Source: Nipponacmea schrenckii (lineage: Eukaryota; Mollusca; Gastropoda; Lottiidae). From it: DNA of 64,000 nucleotides. The notes below the pieces were generated by a model. That model saw only the letters and a program-made list of their open reading frames with translations. It ran no database searches and was not told the origin of the DNA. The DNA lies in NCBI GenBank assembly GCA_030562195.1, contig JAUJPP010000001.1, positions 12,764,472 to 12,828,471 on the forward strand, given 5' to 3'. Shown here one piece after another: positions 1 to 13,530 of the stretch (position 1 is the first letter of the stretch; the number at the start of each line of letters is the position of its first letter). The translations under genes and the position numbers were made by a program.

Positions 1-13
1 ACTCACAGGGTTC

Positions 14-157
14 GACACTAACGCTAGCCCCCAGACCCCCCTAGTGAGTTCGCGCGACTTTGTCGCGCTCAAGGTCGGGCTTGTTTAGTGCCAACAGGGC
101 TAGTTCACTTTTTTTTTAACTAGCCCTTTGGGCTAGTCCTTATAATAGTTAGTGTCA
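14..157. repeat. Hairpin-rich foldback repeat at the left edge
   Basis: GACACTAAC at 14-22 is answered by its inverse GTTAGTGTC at 149-157, and CTAGCCC and GGGCTAG copies lie inside both ends. An inner 9-bp hairpin pairs GGGCTAGTT (97-105) with AACTAGCCC (118-126) across a T-rich loop. The stretch is GC-richer than its surroundings. It looks like a small foldback transposable element or repeat unit; the family is not recognised. Confidence 0.45.
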
Positions 158-405
158 ACTCCTGATTCAATTCTAACCAGGAAATAAAAATTCTGTGATT
201 CAATTCCCCACCTCTCCCCTACTAATATTTGATAAAGAGTCCATAAATAAACATTTTAGTAATCAATATCAAGAAAGATTATGATGTGCCATTTATTAAA
301 ACACACAGATTATTCCATGGATTCTAGAAATATCTCTGGTTTTCCTGACCTCCAAAATTACTTATGTAATGTTTATTTCCTTTCGGACGAAAATCTACTT
401 TTAAA
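158..405. other. Intergenic or intronic sequence, no feature seen
   Basis: AT-rich sequence between the left-edge foldback repeat and the first TIR element. It presumably belongs to the ankyrin intron following exon 23. No exon-like open frame with splice sites was found. Confidence 0.5.
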
Positions 406-1952
406 TACCGTATAATTCCGAATATAGTGCGCAGGCATGTATAATGCGCACCCCTTCCTTGCCTCCGCGAAATCGGGGAAAATTCATTTACCCATGTATA
501 GTGCGCACCCCTTTTCGCGGCAAAAATACGACTTTAAGTTGGCATTTCACAGACACCGATATCGGGAAATAGTTGTCAATATGTAAGTCACCATTCATAG
601 ATTTTTTTTATAATAAACAATGTTCCACTGCAACTTACGTTTCTACTATTTATTTTTATAATAAAATCCATTTTAATCCCGTAGTTATTGCTTCTAATCT
701 CTCGTAATGGTATTATTGAGTGTTATTTATAAATCATGTATCATGCTATTAATTTACGGTACCGAGGATGATATTCATCTTGAAGAAAAATGTGCAATTA
801 CCCGGTAAACTTTGACGTATTGAAGAAGATATCATTGACAGGAATTCGAAGGGCTAACGGTAACTGACTTGGTGTAAGACTAATAGGCCCCATTATACTT
901 GTAATCATAATGCGAATAATAATCATGATATTGCGTCAGTTCATTTTGTGTGAATACTTGATTATTATACTAAACGATAAATTGTACACGACTTAACTGA
1001 GATACCGCTCTATTACGCTTCTCACCTGATTCGGTATTTTTAATGCTATGGACGCTACCGAGGATGATATTCATCTTGAAGAAAAATGTGCAATTAACCG
1101 GTAAACTTAGACGTATTGAAGAAGATATCATTGACAGGAATTCGAAGGTCTAACGGTAACTGACTTGGTGTAAGACTAATAGGCCCCATTATACTTGTAA
1201 TCATAATGCGAATAATAATCATGATATTGCGTCAGTTCCTTTTGTGTGAATACTTAATTGTGATTGTTTCGTTTGTTTAACGTAAATAAATATCATTGTC
1301 TTTCTTAATTAAGTCTTTAATCATCGCTGGAGTGACACGATTCGCTCAATAGTTTATTTTTATCGTCTGCTTTTACCCCCCGCATAGATTTATCGACTAG
1401 TATTGCCTCTCAACGGAAATGAAAAAATTGACGGCGTGAACCTTGTGTATCATATCTGATGAATAATTAGGAAAACAATGGATTATATTAAAACCCACTT
1501 ATTCTGGTAACCGTATTTATATTCAGGCAAGACTCGATTACGTATTGAGGCATGTCATCAAGCATGACAATCCATTGTTCCTACTATAAAAGCCATTGAA
1601 CATTATTTTTGTTGGTACCTCTGTCTTCACGTAACATTTTCCATTTTAAAAAAAAGTTATTAACTTAAATCATTTTAGTTTTGTTCAAATATTTAACAAT
1701 AAATATTTAATTTATAAGATATTAATCATATTGGGCCGTTATTAAAATCATAATTAAATCTTTTACACAAATCAATTTTACCGCGAGTGTCGATGAAGGA
1801 AGACAAAATGGCGGATCCTTAACATCGACTTGCGGCATTTTCGTTGGGAAAAAATACTCCAAATTTATTTACCCGTATATAGTGCGCACCCCCTCTTTGT
1901 TGGGCCCATTTTATGGCAAAAACCTGCGCATTATACACGGAAATATACGGTA
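406..1952. mobile_element. Non-autonomous TIR DNA transposon, copy 1
   Basis: A 1547-bp element bounded by imperfect inverted ends: TACCGTATAATTCCG at the left, and the complement of TACCGTATATTTCCG at the right. A TA dinucleotide at each end fits the target duplication of the IS630-Tc1-mariner superfamily (pogo/Tigger-like is my guess from the TA and from GTGCGCA-type subterminal motifs). Subterminal GTGCGCACCCC copies recur near both ends. A near-identical copy lies at 24051-25615. No long reading frame is present, so it depends on a transposase elsewhere. It contains an internal 200-bp direct duplication. Confidence 0.85.
760..1255. repeat. Two 200-bp direct repeats inside TIR element copy 1
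   Basis: Segments 760-959 and 1056-1255 are both 200 bp and differ at only a handful of positions. Each starts TACCGAGGATGATATTCATC and ends GTGTGAATACTT. The same duplication exists in copy 2, so it predates the spread of the element. Confidence 0.9.
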
Positions 1953-2859
1953 TGTGAAATTTTTAAAAACCATTTCTTTTGTGCTGCATGAGCCACTTTG
2001 TGAACAAGTCTGATTTCCTTGTAACCTCGAGCTAGCCTATAGGTAGTTTCCTGTGGTCAAAATGGGTTCAGCTGATAGCATTTCTATTTGTGTTCATTAA
2101 TAAAAATGGGCATAAATCACAGAATTTAGACAAAGGAAAATGGCACTCCCAAAGGAATTAATTTCTAGGATATTACATAGAATCCAAGGAATATTTCAAC
2201 TGATTTATAAAAAGAAATACTGAAAACCCAACTGACAAAGCCTGTTAAGAGGTCACTGTGTATTATTTTATCAACAGAAGGATATATTGGTAGTCAACAC
2301 ATGCCTGCTTTAGTGTAGAAAATACACATTACAATAACTCCATACAAATTTATTCTTCATTCTTTTAATTACTTATCAAAGAGAAGACCTAATTTTGAAT
2401 GTATAGAATTAAAGAGATGTCAACTAAATACTTGCTTTACCATTGATTGAAGCTGATTTTCTGGTGCCCAAGAATGAAAAATAAATTTGTGTGGCAAAAA
2501 GGCTCATTTACACAGTGAGAGCATCATAATTGCATGTATACAAATGTATAGTAAAGAAATCAGGAATGATGAACAATTTTTCTTGTCCACAATGCAAGAT
2601 CATCTTATTCAGCTCTTAACATTCAATAATAATAATTTCATACAAGAAATTAAATTACAAACACTGCAACAGACAGTAACATAGAAAAAATATAATACCT
2701 CAGTCTTTAAGACTAATGTAATATCAAAATCCATAAAAATAAACAGTTCATTCTAGAAATGATGCTGTCAAAGTATAAATAAGCCTTCAATATATAAACA
2801 GAGTAAAAACTTGTACACACATCTTAGTATATAAAATAACAAAGTTAAAAATAACGTAC
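1953..2859. other. Ankyrin intron after exon 23, no further feature seen
   Basis: AT-rich intron sequence between exon 23 and TIR element copy 1. A plus-strand open frame of 65 codons at 2487-2684 has no recognisable similarity and typical intron composition, so I do not call it a gene. Confidence 0.6.
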
Positions 2860-2927
2860 CTTGTTATCAAAAGAGTTGTCTAATGGTGAGGTGCTTCCAC
2901 CACGGTCAAAAGATAAACTGTCATCAC
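2860..2927 (-). CDS. ANK: Ankyrin exon 23: last linker exon in the window
   Basis: 68 nt; acceptor TTCTAG, donor GTACGT. The two first bases complete an Arg codon with exon 22; the rest reads [20 protein letters not shown], then NK, returning to phase 0. DDSL followed by SFDR parallels the GDDSLP and SFSSDR segments of vertebrate ankyrin linkers. The next exon, which should start the approach to ZU5, is not found between 2859 and coordinate 1. Residues 877 to 899. Confidence 0.85.
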
Positions 2928-5900
2928 CTAGAATGAAAGTTAATATTTTAAATAAATGATCTTTCTTTAGACTTGAAGACTTTAAAGTTAAAGGGATAAT
3001 AGATCTTAGAATATACATAAAATTTGAAAATTTTAAACTTGGCCGGTAAGAGCTATATTCATCAGCAAATATACCTGCTGCCATAAATAAGATAAAAAAA
3101 TATGTAATTATCTATAAAGATGAATTTGATTATTGAAAACCCTTAATATATTGATTAAGCGTTTTTCAAAAAAGACATAGTTTTGCAAGTCTTCCAGGTT
3201 TTAACGGATTTTTTTTCTTATATCAGGTACATTCACTGATGAATATTGAATATTGAGACCGAAAATCTGTTCATGCTAAGACGCAGTATCTCTTTAAGGT
3301 GATCTTCTAATAACTACTTATCTATTCAATAATTAAATGAACATGTTAATTATACATAATGAAATATCATCATCTATATAAGAAATTTGTTGTGAACATT
3401 TTATTATTTATCTGTAAATATATTTCGTATTTGGAAATTTTTGAAATGCTAATTTACAGACGACATTAAAAAATTTTGAAATGGCAAAAAAATTGACTAT
3501 CAATAAGCAATGAGCATGAACAGTAGCTTTGACGTTTGAAAATAAAAATACTCAATGAAAACAGAAGGACTTCAATAATATTTGCTTTACCAGCCAACAG
3601 AGCTCAATTATTAAACTGCAAGATTTTATATCTGAAAACTCACTACATAAGCTTACACATGAAGCTGAAATTGAGATCTATCAGCTGGTATAGGTAATAT
3701 CTATATGACCTAATCCCTTTTAAGTCAAAAAAAAAAAGATCAAATAAAAAGCTGACACCAAATTAACAGTGAAATTAATAATAAATAATAACATAACAAT
3801 AATAACAATTCATTCATAATCTTTTAAACATCCATTGATAAATGAACAATTTAAGCCATATTTCTTTTTTTTTTGCAATAACTTTTCCATGCTACATCAA
3901 CTTATTTTTTAAAATTTTTTTCCTTAGTTAAACATGCATACAAAGGATCAAATTGATTTGTAAACAAATCTAAATTTATTGTTAAATGTTTTCCTATGTG
4001 CAACCATACCAACCATGATCTGATGTAATTTTTCTGCAACACTTGTTCTAGGTTATTATAATATCAACCAATCAATGGTCTGTTCAATAATAAGATAAAC
4101 AGATGTATTGTATGTTATTAGTCTTCTCCTTGCTTAGCATAATTTGACAACATTCGAGTTAAAATGTCACTGAACACTTATTAAAGAAGAATTCAATTAG
4201 ATCATACATGGTAAATAAAGGCACTCGGAAAAAAACATGAAACAAAATAATTAGATCCACATTTCAATCAAATTAAATGATTATCTAATGAAATAAAAAA
4301 AGAGATTTTAGTCAGGGAATAAAAACTACAACAAATCAAAAACCACACATAACAAAATTGTAGCGACTAGAATTTGGTTGAAAATTTCTACGAAAAAAAT
4401 AGTGCAGCACATCAATGGACTTACGGGTTTGAATTTTTTGTCCTTCATAATAGGGCAAGTAGATGTGTTGCTCAGAGAGAGGCTTGCCGAAGATTGGTGA
4501 CTGAGGCATGAAATCATCTCCTGATGCAGCATGGGATATATGAATATGAATATTAATGAGGTATTCAAACAAAGGATTGGATTTTTTACAATGAACAATT
4601 GTCAGAACAAGTGGACAAATATACTATGTAGTGCCAATATTGGCCACGGAACAAGTTCTTATCACATGGTTTTTTTTGGAACAGCCTTAGTACGGTACAG
4701 TAGACAAAGAAGCCCAAAATTTGAATAACTGTTAGTATTATATTTCAAAATTTGAAGTCTTTAAAACCCCCAAAAAAAGGATATATATTTGTCCACTATA
4801 GATATTAGTAGTGTTCAAAATAACACAATAACAGTAATATTAATAACAATAACAAAGTTAGTAATATCACAATTTATATACATGTACTACCCTTTAACCC
4901 TGTTTTCCCAAATAATCTACATTAAATTATTTTAGTGAATCTCAACCTTGTCGATTTTGGTCAACCATCCAACCCAATTTGAACATGTTAGACCTTTCAG
5001 TGTAAGATAACAATTGTGCTACATTAACTGGATTAATGACATAGAAATTGGACAATTCCGATAATTTTACCTAAACCATGAGAATACGATCCCATCGAGT
5101 AATTAAAGCCCCGTACAGACCAAATGAAGCTACCTTTTCGAAGAAAAAATATATTTGGATAAATGTTAGTAACGATTCAAAACTCAACACTTTGACTCTA
5201 TGATTTCAAAACATATTCATGAATGGACTCAAGGACATACCAAATGTGTAGAACAGTTCTGCCAAACATCAAATGTTCAAGCAATTCTTATTGGATTCTA
5301 TTTGCCAATTCTTTTGAACATTGCTAAAATTTGACAAAATGAAAAGGTGAAATTAAATAAGAAAAAATTTGCCTACCTCCTTCATCTTCCGAATCTGAAA
5401 TAAGTGTCTCTTGCATGGTTTCAGGGGAGACGACTTTGTATTTCTCTTCTGACATTGGCATTGTGTCAGTGACGTCTGTTACACCTGTCAGTGTGTCAAC
5501 AACAGAGATGTAACCCAATTTCTGAGCAATTGCCAGAGGTGTTTGTCCATTCTGAAATGATAGAAAATAGTATCTTATTAGATTAATATATAATCAAAAA
5601 AAATTCCAATCCTGAGGAACTCTTAATTGATCTCCACAAAACAAAGGAAGAAGTACATTTCCATTAGTCACCTTATGAAAATCGATTTAATGCAAATATA
5701 TTTCTATTAAGTTTAATTTGTGGATATCCACAACATAAATCCAATAAAAATCAATGATAATCATGAATCAAAGCAATGAAAACTGCATGTAAAATATTTC
5801 AAAAACAATTTCTCAATACATTGAGAAGCATGTAACCAAGGGCAACATGAACCCTTTGCCTTCAAAAGTTTTGCCATACTTACATTGGTGACAGCATTTG

Positions 5901-8900
5901 GTGATGCTTGATTCTTCAAAAGCATGTTAACCACCATGACATGACCTTGTTGGGCAGCTTGATGTAATGGAGTGTAGCCAACCTTGGTAGTAGCATTAAC
6001 TGAAGCCTTGTGTTCCAGCAGGAACCTTGCCATATTGATCTGACCGAAATGGCAGGCAGTGTGTAGTGGTGTATAACCAGCCTGCAAAATTAATGAAGCT
6101 ATAATAGTTTTGTATTCATGAACCCATGGATAACTAAGTCATATGTGGACGCCCTAAAAGGGATAAAAAATCAACGATCCCAGTAGGATAGTGTTCCAGA
6201 AAGGTGAACACTCCCTTGAAATATATTGCTAACACACACCCTGGCAAGCTCAATTCAATCAAATAATACACTATTTTTTTAAACATTACCTTGGTGTTGG
6301 GATCAATCTCTGATCCATATTTAACCAGAACTTGGGCAACTCCAACTTTGTCTTCTTGGGCAGCTAGATGCATTGGTGTTAAACCATTCTAGAAAGAAAA
6401 GTCAAGAATTCATGTAAAAATTTGAGTAACAATTTATTGAAATTTATTCAACTATAACAAAATTTTTCTTAGATCATAGACATTTTTTCTTGTATTCCAT
6501 ATTTTTAAATAACACCATTTGAAAATTCATTTTTACATTTTTTCATTGATCTAATATTTCCTATAAAATGTTAGCAGTCAAATTTTCAAAACAATAAAGA
6601 TACTTACATTTGCTTTAGCATTGACATTTGCCTTCTGTTCCAATAACAAGGAAACCATATCAGTGTGTCCTTCTTGGGCAGCCAGATGTAATGGAGTAAA
6701 TCCATTCTGAAAGTCAACAAATTACAAATCAAAATTGGATTCACATGAAAATACCGTAGCCTAAATTTAGTAATATTTTTACACATGTGACAACAGTTTA
6801 ATTTTCCAGATTTTTAGGTATAATTTCACTGTGAAAAAATAGTATTGATGAATTACCTTGGATTCGGCATTTGGCTTGGCACCATATTCCAGTAATGTTG
6901 TGGCAATATCCATCTGGTTCTTCTTGGCAGCGATATGAAGAGGAGTATAGCCATTCTGGAGAAAAAAAAAATCAATTTATAACGAGCATGAAAATATTGC
7001 AGACTCTATCTTGAATTTATCAAATATCAAGCCTACAGGCAAAGGAACAGGTTGCACCAAAAGTTAACTTTTGTGTGCACCAACAAGTTTTCCAGTCATT
7101 TAAATTGCAAATTTGAATTTTATTCAATCAACCAATTAGATTATTGTAACATTTATAAAGCATTTAGGGATGAAGATTTTCCTGTTATTGAAATCAACAA
7201 TTGATAAACAATCTTTCTTGTGTATTCCTTACCTTGGCAGCTGAATGTGGGCTAGCCTTATTTTCCAGTAAAAGTTGAGCTACATTCACATGGTTGTAAT
7301 GAGTAGCGACATGTAAGGGAGTTAATCCATTCTTTCCTTGTACATCTGGATTGGCATCCTTTTGTAGTAACAGGCGTGCCACTTTGATATTACCATATTT
7401 GGCAGCAATGTGTAGTGGTGTGAATCCCTTCTGCAAAAAAAAAATAACTACATTGAAAATTTTGTACATCTCTTTGATGAACAGCAGAAAAACAAGACTT
7501 AAAGGCTTGCCCACTGACAAACTGGATGTTAACATGGATAGCAAAGTCAATGGAATGAGCAAAATCAGTAAAGTGATGCTGACATCACTAGTCCTATGAA
7601 AGTGATGTTTTTTGATCAGCTGATAGATGTTTATGAACAGATAAGAACGTAAGCCTACAGAATGACAGTAATACTCATTCTGCAGTTGACCAACCTATCA
7701 AAAATGACACCACACAATGAAATATCACTGTTTTATTTCCATAGCAACCATCTGAATGATCATGCTTATCTGAAGGAAGAAGTCATCAGTCCTATAGTAC
7801 AACTCAGAACGGATGTAATCTGTTATCATTCTTACCTTGGTAGTCATACTATGATCAGCTCCTTGTTCCAGAAGAACTTGAGCACATTCATCATGTCCTT
7901 CTTTAGCAGCAATATGGAGTGGAGTGTACAGATCTTTAGTAGTGGCATCAGGGCTGGCACCATGTTGTAGTAACAGAACAACATTGTCAACATTACCGAG
8001 TCTAGAGGCAATGTGTAATGGTGTTTGTTGTTCCTGAAAAGAGAACAAATTTCTAAATTCTTTAATTTTAGATCAAGATAATACAGACAGATTTTTTGTA
8101 CATTTTGATTCTCAAATTATGTATATTGCAAGTTGAAACTATATCAGCTCCAATAAACTTGCTATTTACTACTGGTGCTAATGAAAAAATAAGAGACATC
8201 ACATCAGTGAGAAGAAATCTAGAAAATAACTTACTCTAGCCTTGGCATCAACTGTAGCTCCATTACGTAACAAGATTCTAATAATATCAGTCTGATTAGC
8301 TCTGGCGGCCAAATGTAGCGATGTTTCACCACGAACTGTTGGGAAATCAGGATTAGCGTTCTGTTGTATCAGATAGATTACTATGTTCATATGGCCCATA
8401 AATGATGCAACATGGAGTGGTGTCAAACCAGACTGAAACATACAAATTTTAATACTTAAAGTGATTGTTTGGTATTTTAAAAATTAAGTTCTTTTTCCCA
8501 TTTAACACAAATCGACAAGTCTGATATTTGTATTATAACTATTACCAGTATCTTCCATAGACCTAACTTGCTGATGATGAAAGTCAGAAACCAAATTTTC
8601 TTTATTTATTTAAATGTACAATTGTAATGAAAATTTTAAACAAACATTAAACAAACAAAATTCTGAATGATTTTCAACAAAATATCTTGCCAACTTGCAG
8701 TCAAACTATTAATGAATAACTTCCTAGAATATTTCACTCACCTCTGTAGTTGCTTCAATATTTGCTCCATATTTCAACAGTAATTCTACCACCTTAATCC
8801 TGTTCTTTTTACAAGCAATATGTAGTGGTGTGAATCCATTCTGAAAGGAATAAAATATTATATGATACTGCTATTAAGGTATTGGCCAGTAGCAATTAAC

Positions 8901-11900
8901 AATTATCAGTAATGATTTTGGCTATTATCAGTTAAGATGTTGACATTGGTCATTGTTAGTGAAAATTCCATTTCCATTTTTTGTAAAGATTTTAACCAAA
9001 AGTGATAATCCAACAGACAGACATTAAGCCTTATAAGAGTAAATATTGAAAACAATTAAAATAAAGAACTAAATTAAATGCATCTGTACGGTGAATTTAA
9101 ATTTTCAAGACTTACCAGAGCTCTGGAATTTGGTTCACATTTTCTGTCCAAAAGAAGTTTGGCTGTTTTCACATTTCCACAATGGGCTGCTACATGTAAT
9201 GGTGTCAGGTAATCCTAAATGATATGAAAAAAAAAACAAAGATGGTTTACAGCAAAACTGTTACTAAGGTATAGCAGTCAAGAATGAACCAAAATCGAGA
9301 CATGCTTTGATTCATGACAAAAAACCTCAACTCACCACTGTGACATCATCAACTTGTGCTTTATGGTAGAGTAGTAATCTAGCACAGTCCACATGATCAC
9401 CTTGTGCAGCCATATGTAATGGTGTAAGTCCATTCTGAAAAACAATGATATCTTATTATCAAGATGACAAAATTTCAACTTCATTCAATGTACAAACACT
9501 GAAAAGATAAGCATAAAATCAAGCTGATGTCTACTTGCTCCATGAATATCCTGCAAATGCAGAGAAAGTCATCATTTTGAAATCAAGCCAAAATACACAC
9601 AAAAGGTGTCTAGATAACACAGACTACACAATTTGCATCATTGTGAAGTTAGAAAGTAGACTCAGATAATGAGACTCTTATTGAAATCTGATAACAATTT
9701 TCAGCTTGCTCAAGATTCAAAATTTGTTTGCTTCTTTTTGATGCTGATCTTAAAAACATCTTGGTACTTTCAAAGACTTTTTTACCTTGGTTTTAGCTGA
9801 ATGTGGTGCAGATCTTTCTAATAATAAATCAACAACTCCTTCATGTCCACTTCTAGCAGCACAATGTAATGGTGTTAATCCATCCTACAAAAAAACAAAA
9901 TATAGAAATTATCTCCCTTAGACCATTTAGTCTTTAAGGATTATGTATGAGAATATTACTCAATAAGATGGATTTCAGATGTAGGCACATTTCATGGCTT
10001 TTAAGAGACTACAAAAGCTTAGCATAAGGGTATTAAACTTGCCTAATATAATTTGCTTAAACACAATTGAAGGGGCAATCCTATTATAGCTGCCTTGTGG
10101 ACTTTGGTTTTTTGGCAGGATCTGAAAAAAATCTACTTACTCTTGTTTTCTCCGAGATGTCTGCATTGTTATCCAGAAGTAAAGCCACCATGTTGGCCTT
10201 CCCCCATCTTGATCCAACATGTAATGGTGTGATGTTGTTCTGTAATATACATTAAAAGACTTTCTGAAGCGTTATTTTGAAATGTAATACTTTACTCTTT
10301 TAGGCAAATATGACATAGGTTTCCCTGCCAGCTTGCAGCAGACAAGTTTTTATTCTCATCCAAACAGTAAGATGACTTACTCAAGAGCTTTCAACTTGAA
10401 ATCCTACAAACTTTTATGTAAGTTTTGTTGCAATAAAAAACTATAGAAACTGGCCACAGACTCACTTTACTTGAGCACAGGAGTCAAACTGAAGAAATCT
10501 TACCTTAGCTTTGAAGTTGACATCAGCTCCTCTTTGTATCAGTAAATTAGCTACATTTGTGTTTCCATAATGGGATGCAATATGCAATGGAGTAAATCCA
10601 CTCTGGAAAAATACAAACAAACCAGTTTGATAATGTGAGCAGCCAGACGCATAAAAAAACTCTTAGTTCCAATGTAATAAAGATGAACACTATAGAGCAA
10701 GCTGTTATTTGGTGATTTTTAATAGAGTAAAATTATGTTAAATTATTTCTCACAATGTAAGTAATAAAGTGCATTCAAAACCAAGCCATAAAGTCATCTA
10801 AATATTTGCTTTACAAGCAGGTAGAGACGGTCATAAGTTCTGCTTGTATGTTTTCATTTAATTGCAGACAAACCAGACATTGATCTTCATTTTTTTTTTT
10901 TATCTGATTTCAATCAGCAGGTTAAACAAATTTAAGATAATTATTTTTCTTTCAAAAAGAAGAATGCAGAAAAGAGTACAAGGTAATAAGAAACATGGAG
11001 AAATGGTATAATAACAATACAAACTTTGATTGTTTTAAATAAATCAATTCATACACAAGACTACACAAATGGAAATCTATTTGAACTATATGACTAGAAT
11101 TTTTACAGACTTTGAATAAAATACTATCAATAAATAAATCTAAACATACAAGAGGCATATTCATCAAACAGTTGACATCAAATAGGCTTGTGTTGTTTTT
11201 TTAATGTCAATCAAATGTCAATTCTAAATAGAAACATCAGGTAAGTAGAATGTACTTTTAACACAAGTCATGTCATTGTTGTTCCCAGAGTGACCTCAAA
11301 GGTGAATGTTTGTGAATGAACCTCTGATACAACTTTACATGCATCAAACATTTCAGAATTGCAACATTTTAAACAAAGATCATTCAAAAAAACAACATGC
11401 TAACTATAGAATATACTCTTAATTGGTTCAGTAGGGAATTCTTCTTATATAAAAGAAATAAACAACTCCGTTTTACCACAAATTTTCCTTCAGCAAGTGG
11501 CTCAAATTAACTCTTAGAACTATTCACCAGGAGCGTAAGAAGCTTTTACTTTTTTCTCAATACTCATAGTAAATAGTCTTAGATTTTTTCAATGTCATAT
11601 AGGCCATGGAGACAAAAGTTTGCGATAAAAAGATTTTTTTTTCCTTTTATATATTATTGTTTATGAATTGAAACTTAAATATCACAATTTTTGTGCAATT
11701 TGGAAAGAATCGTGCATTAAATAAAAAGAAAGTAATTTTCAATAAAAATTAAGTGGCCTGTAATACTGTCTTCTAACTTTAGTCTGTATCTATATTTTTC
11801 CAATTATTTTAAATGAATTAGAGTATCAGTTTCACAATATAGTTTTAATAACAGTCTTAGAATGACTAACAGTTGATAAAAATATCTACAAAAGAACATA

Positions 11901-13482
11901 AAGGTGCAGTTTCACAATTTCCATTTACAAACTTAGTAAGAAGACAGTACTTTTTAGTCCTGGCATGTATTTTTTGAATTCATTCAACATGCAAAAAATA
12001 ATCTGAATATCTGACAACATTCGCATGGACATAAACAAACCTTGGTTGTATCATTGACAAGTCCTCCATTCTATGTTAGCAAGGGATAAATAGATGAGAT
12101 GTTAGTTAATTAGATGATGATAATGATTTTATAAATGATGATGATGATGATTTACAGTACATGCTTATACAAAGCACATACTGTCGTGCATGTTTCAGGT
12201 ATACCACCTCTTAGAATGACCAAAAAAATAGTCTTTATTCATCAGTAGACTTAGCTCAATTATCAAATAAATTCATTAGACTAAGGAATAATTCTTCAAA
12301 CTAATTTTTTTTAAACCTGCTTAGTACAGTTATTCAATATGACTAAGTTTAGTGAATATATCATTTATAGATATTCTTTTATTAGGTTAAGACATCTGGT
12401 AAGTCCCACTGATGAATATATACTCTTATTGACCAAGTTTGAAACTTTATGATGTCTATTCTAAGAAGTAGTATTGCTATAAAAGGGATTCAAATGTGGT
12501 TCTGTAGGATTTGTATGAGTATCAGGGATACTTAGAAAGTATTACTGAATGCTTTAACTTGCACTATTGTTATTTTCCATCACAAGAAAAACTTGACCAA
12601 ATATTTCTGGATTTCCATTCAAGCCAATTACAAGTTATGCAATAGCAATATCATAATCTGGTCAAATTATTTCTGCAATTACAAGAACCACAGTACTTCC
12701 AAGCCTAACGAAAAAAATTGAATTAAAAATTCTTTAAAATCAAGGAGGGGTTGTTGACCAGAACCAAACTAGCAAAACAGAAAATCCTTTCAAAAGCATC
12801 ATGTTTATTGAAAAAGTTTCAGTCTAACAATTCTAACAATGTTCTCACCTTAGTTTGTGTGTCGACATTATTTTGTTCATTTTGTAAAAGTAAAGCAGCC
12901 GATTTGACATCATCTTTTTTAGCAGCAATATGAAGTGCTGGTAATCTCACTTTACCTTTCGTATCGTGTTCCAATAAAACACTAACAACCTTTTCATGAC
13001 CTTGTTGTAGTGCCACAGCTAGTGGAGTGAACCCATCCTGGAAGGGACAAAAGTAACTCTTAGAATGGAGTGATGAAGATTTAGATAGTCAAAACAAGAA
13101 CATCATTAAGGAAACTTCCAACACTTAAAAAATCCCCCATAACAGATCTAAAGAAGATGTACATTGTCAAATGTCCCCATTCAAATGTTTGTTTGATATT
13201 TTTCTGATAGTTGTTTGAATTGCATCTATATTTCAATTCACAATTATGAAAAAAAATGCATTTAAATTTGGCTAAATAATTTCTTGATGTTCCCAAATCC
13301 AGTACACAATGTTGCATCTTGTGTGTAATTTCCAATTCATGGGAGGTCCAGCATTGACATCCTAATAAAGCTAAGTATAAAGTATTTAAAAATTATACTG
13401 CTCATTGCGTGGCAAATAAAATTTGTCACGCTTTGTTTTCGTTAGGATTTTTTTTTTTTTTTTTTTGCACTGCTTTGTTTTC

Positions 13483-13530
<48 letters not shown>

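Noticed and set aside
3039..3074. A 36-nt phase 1-1 candidate microexon on the minus strand ([16 protein letters not shown] peptide) between exons 22 and 23.
   Set aside because: The donor is poor (GTTTAA), and the sequence is part of the foldback repeat family also found at 12398, 44690 and 56338, so the open frame is repeat-derived.
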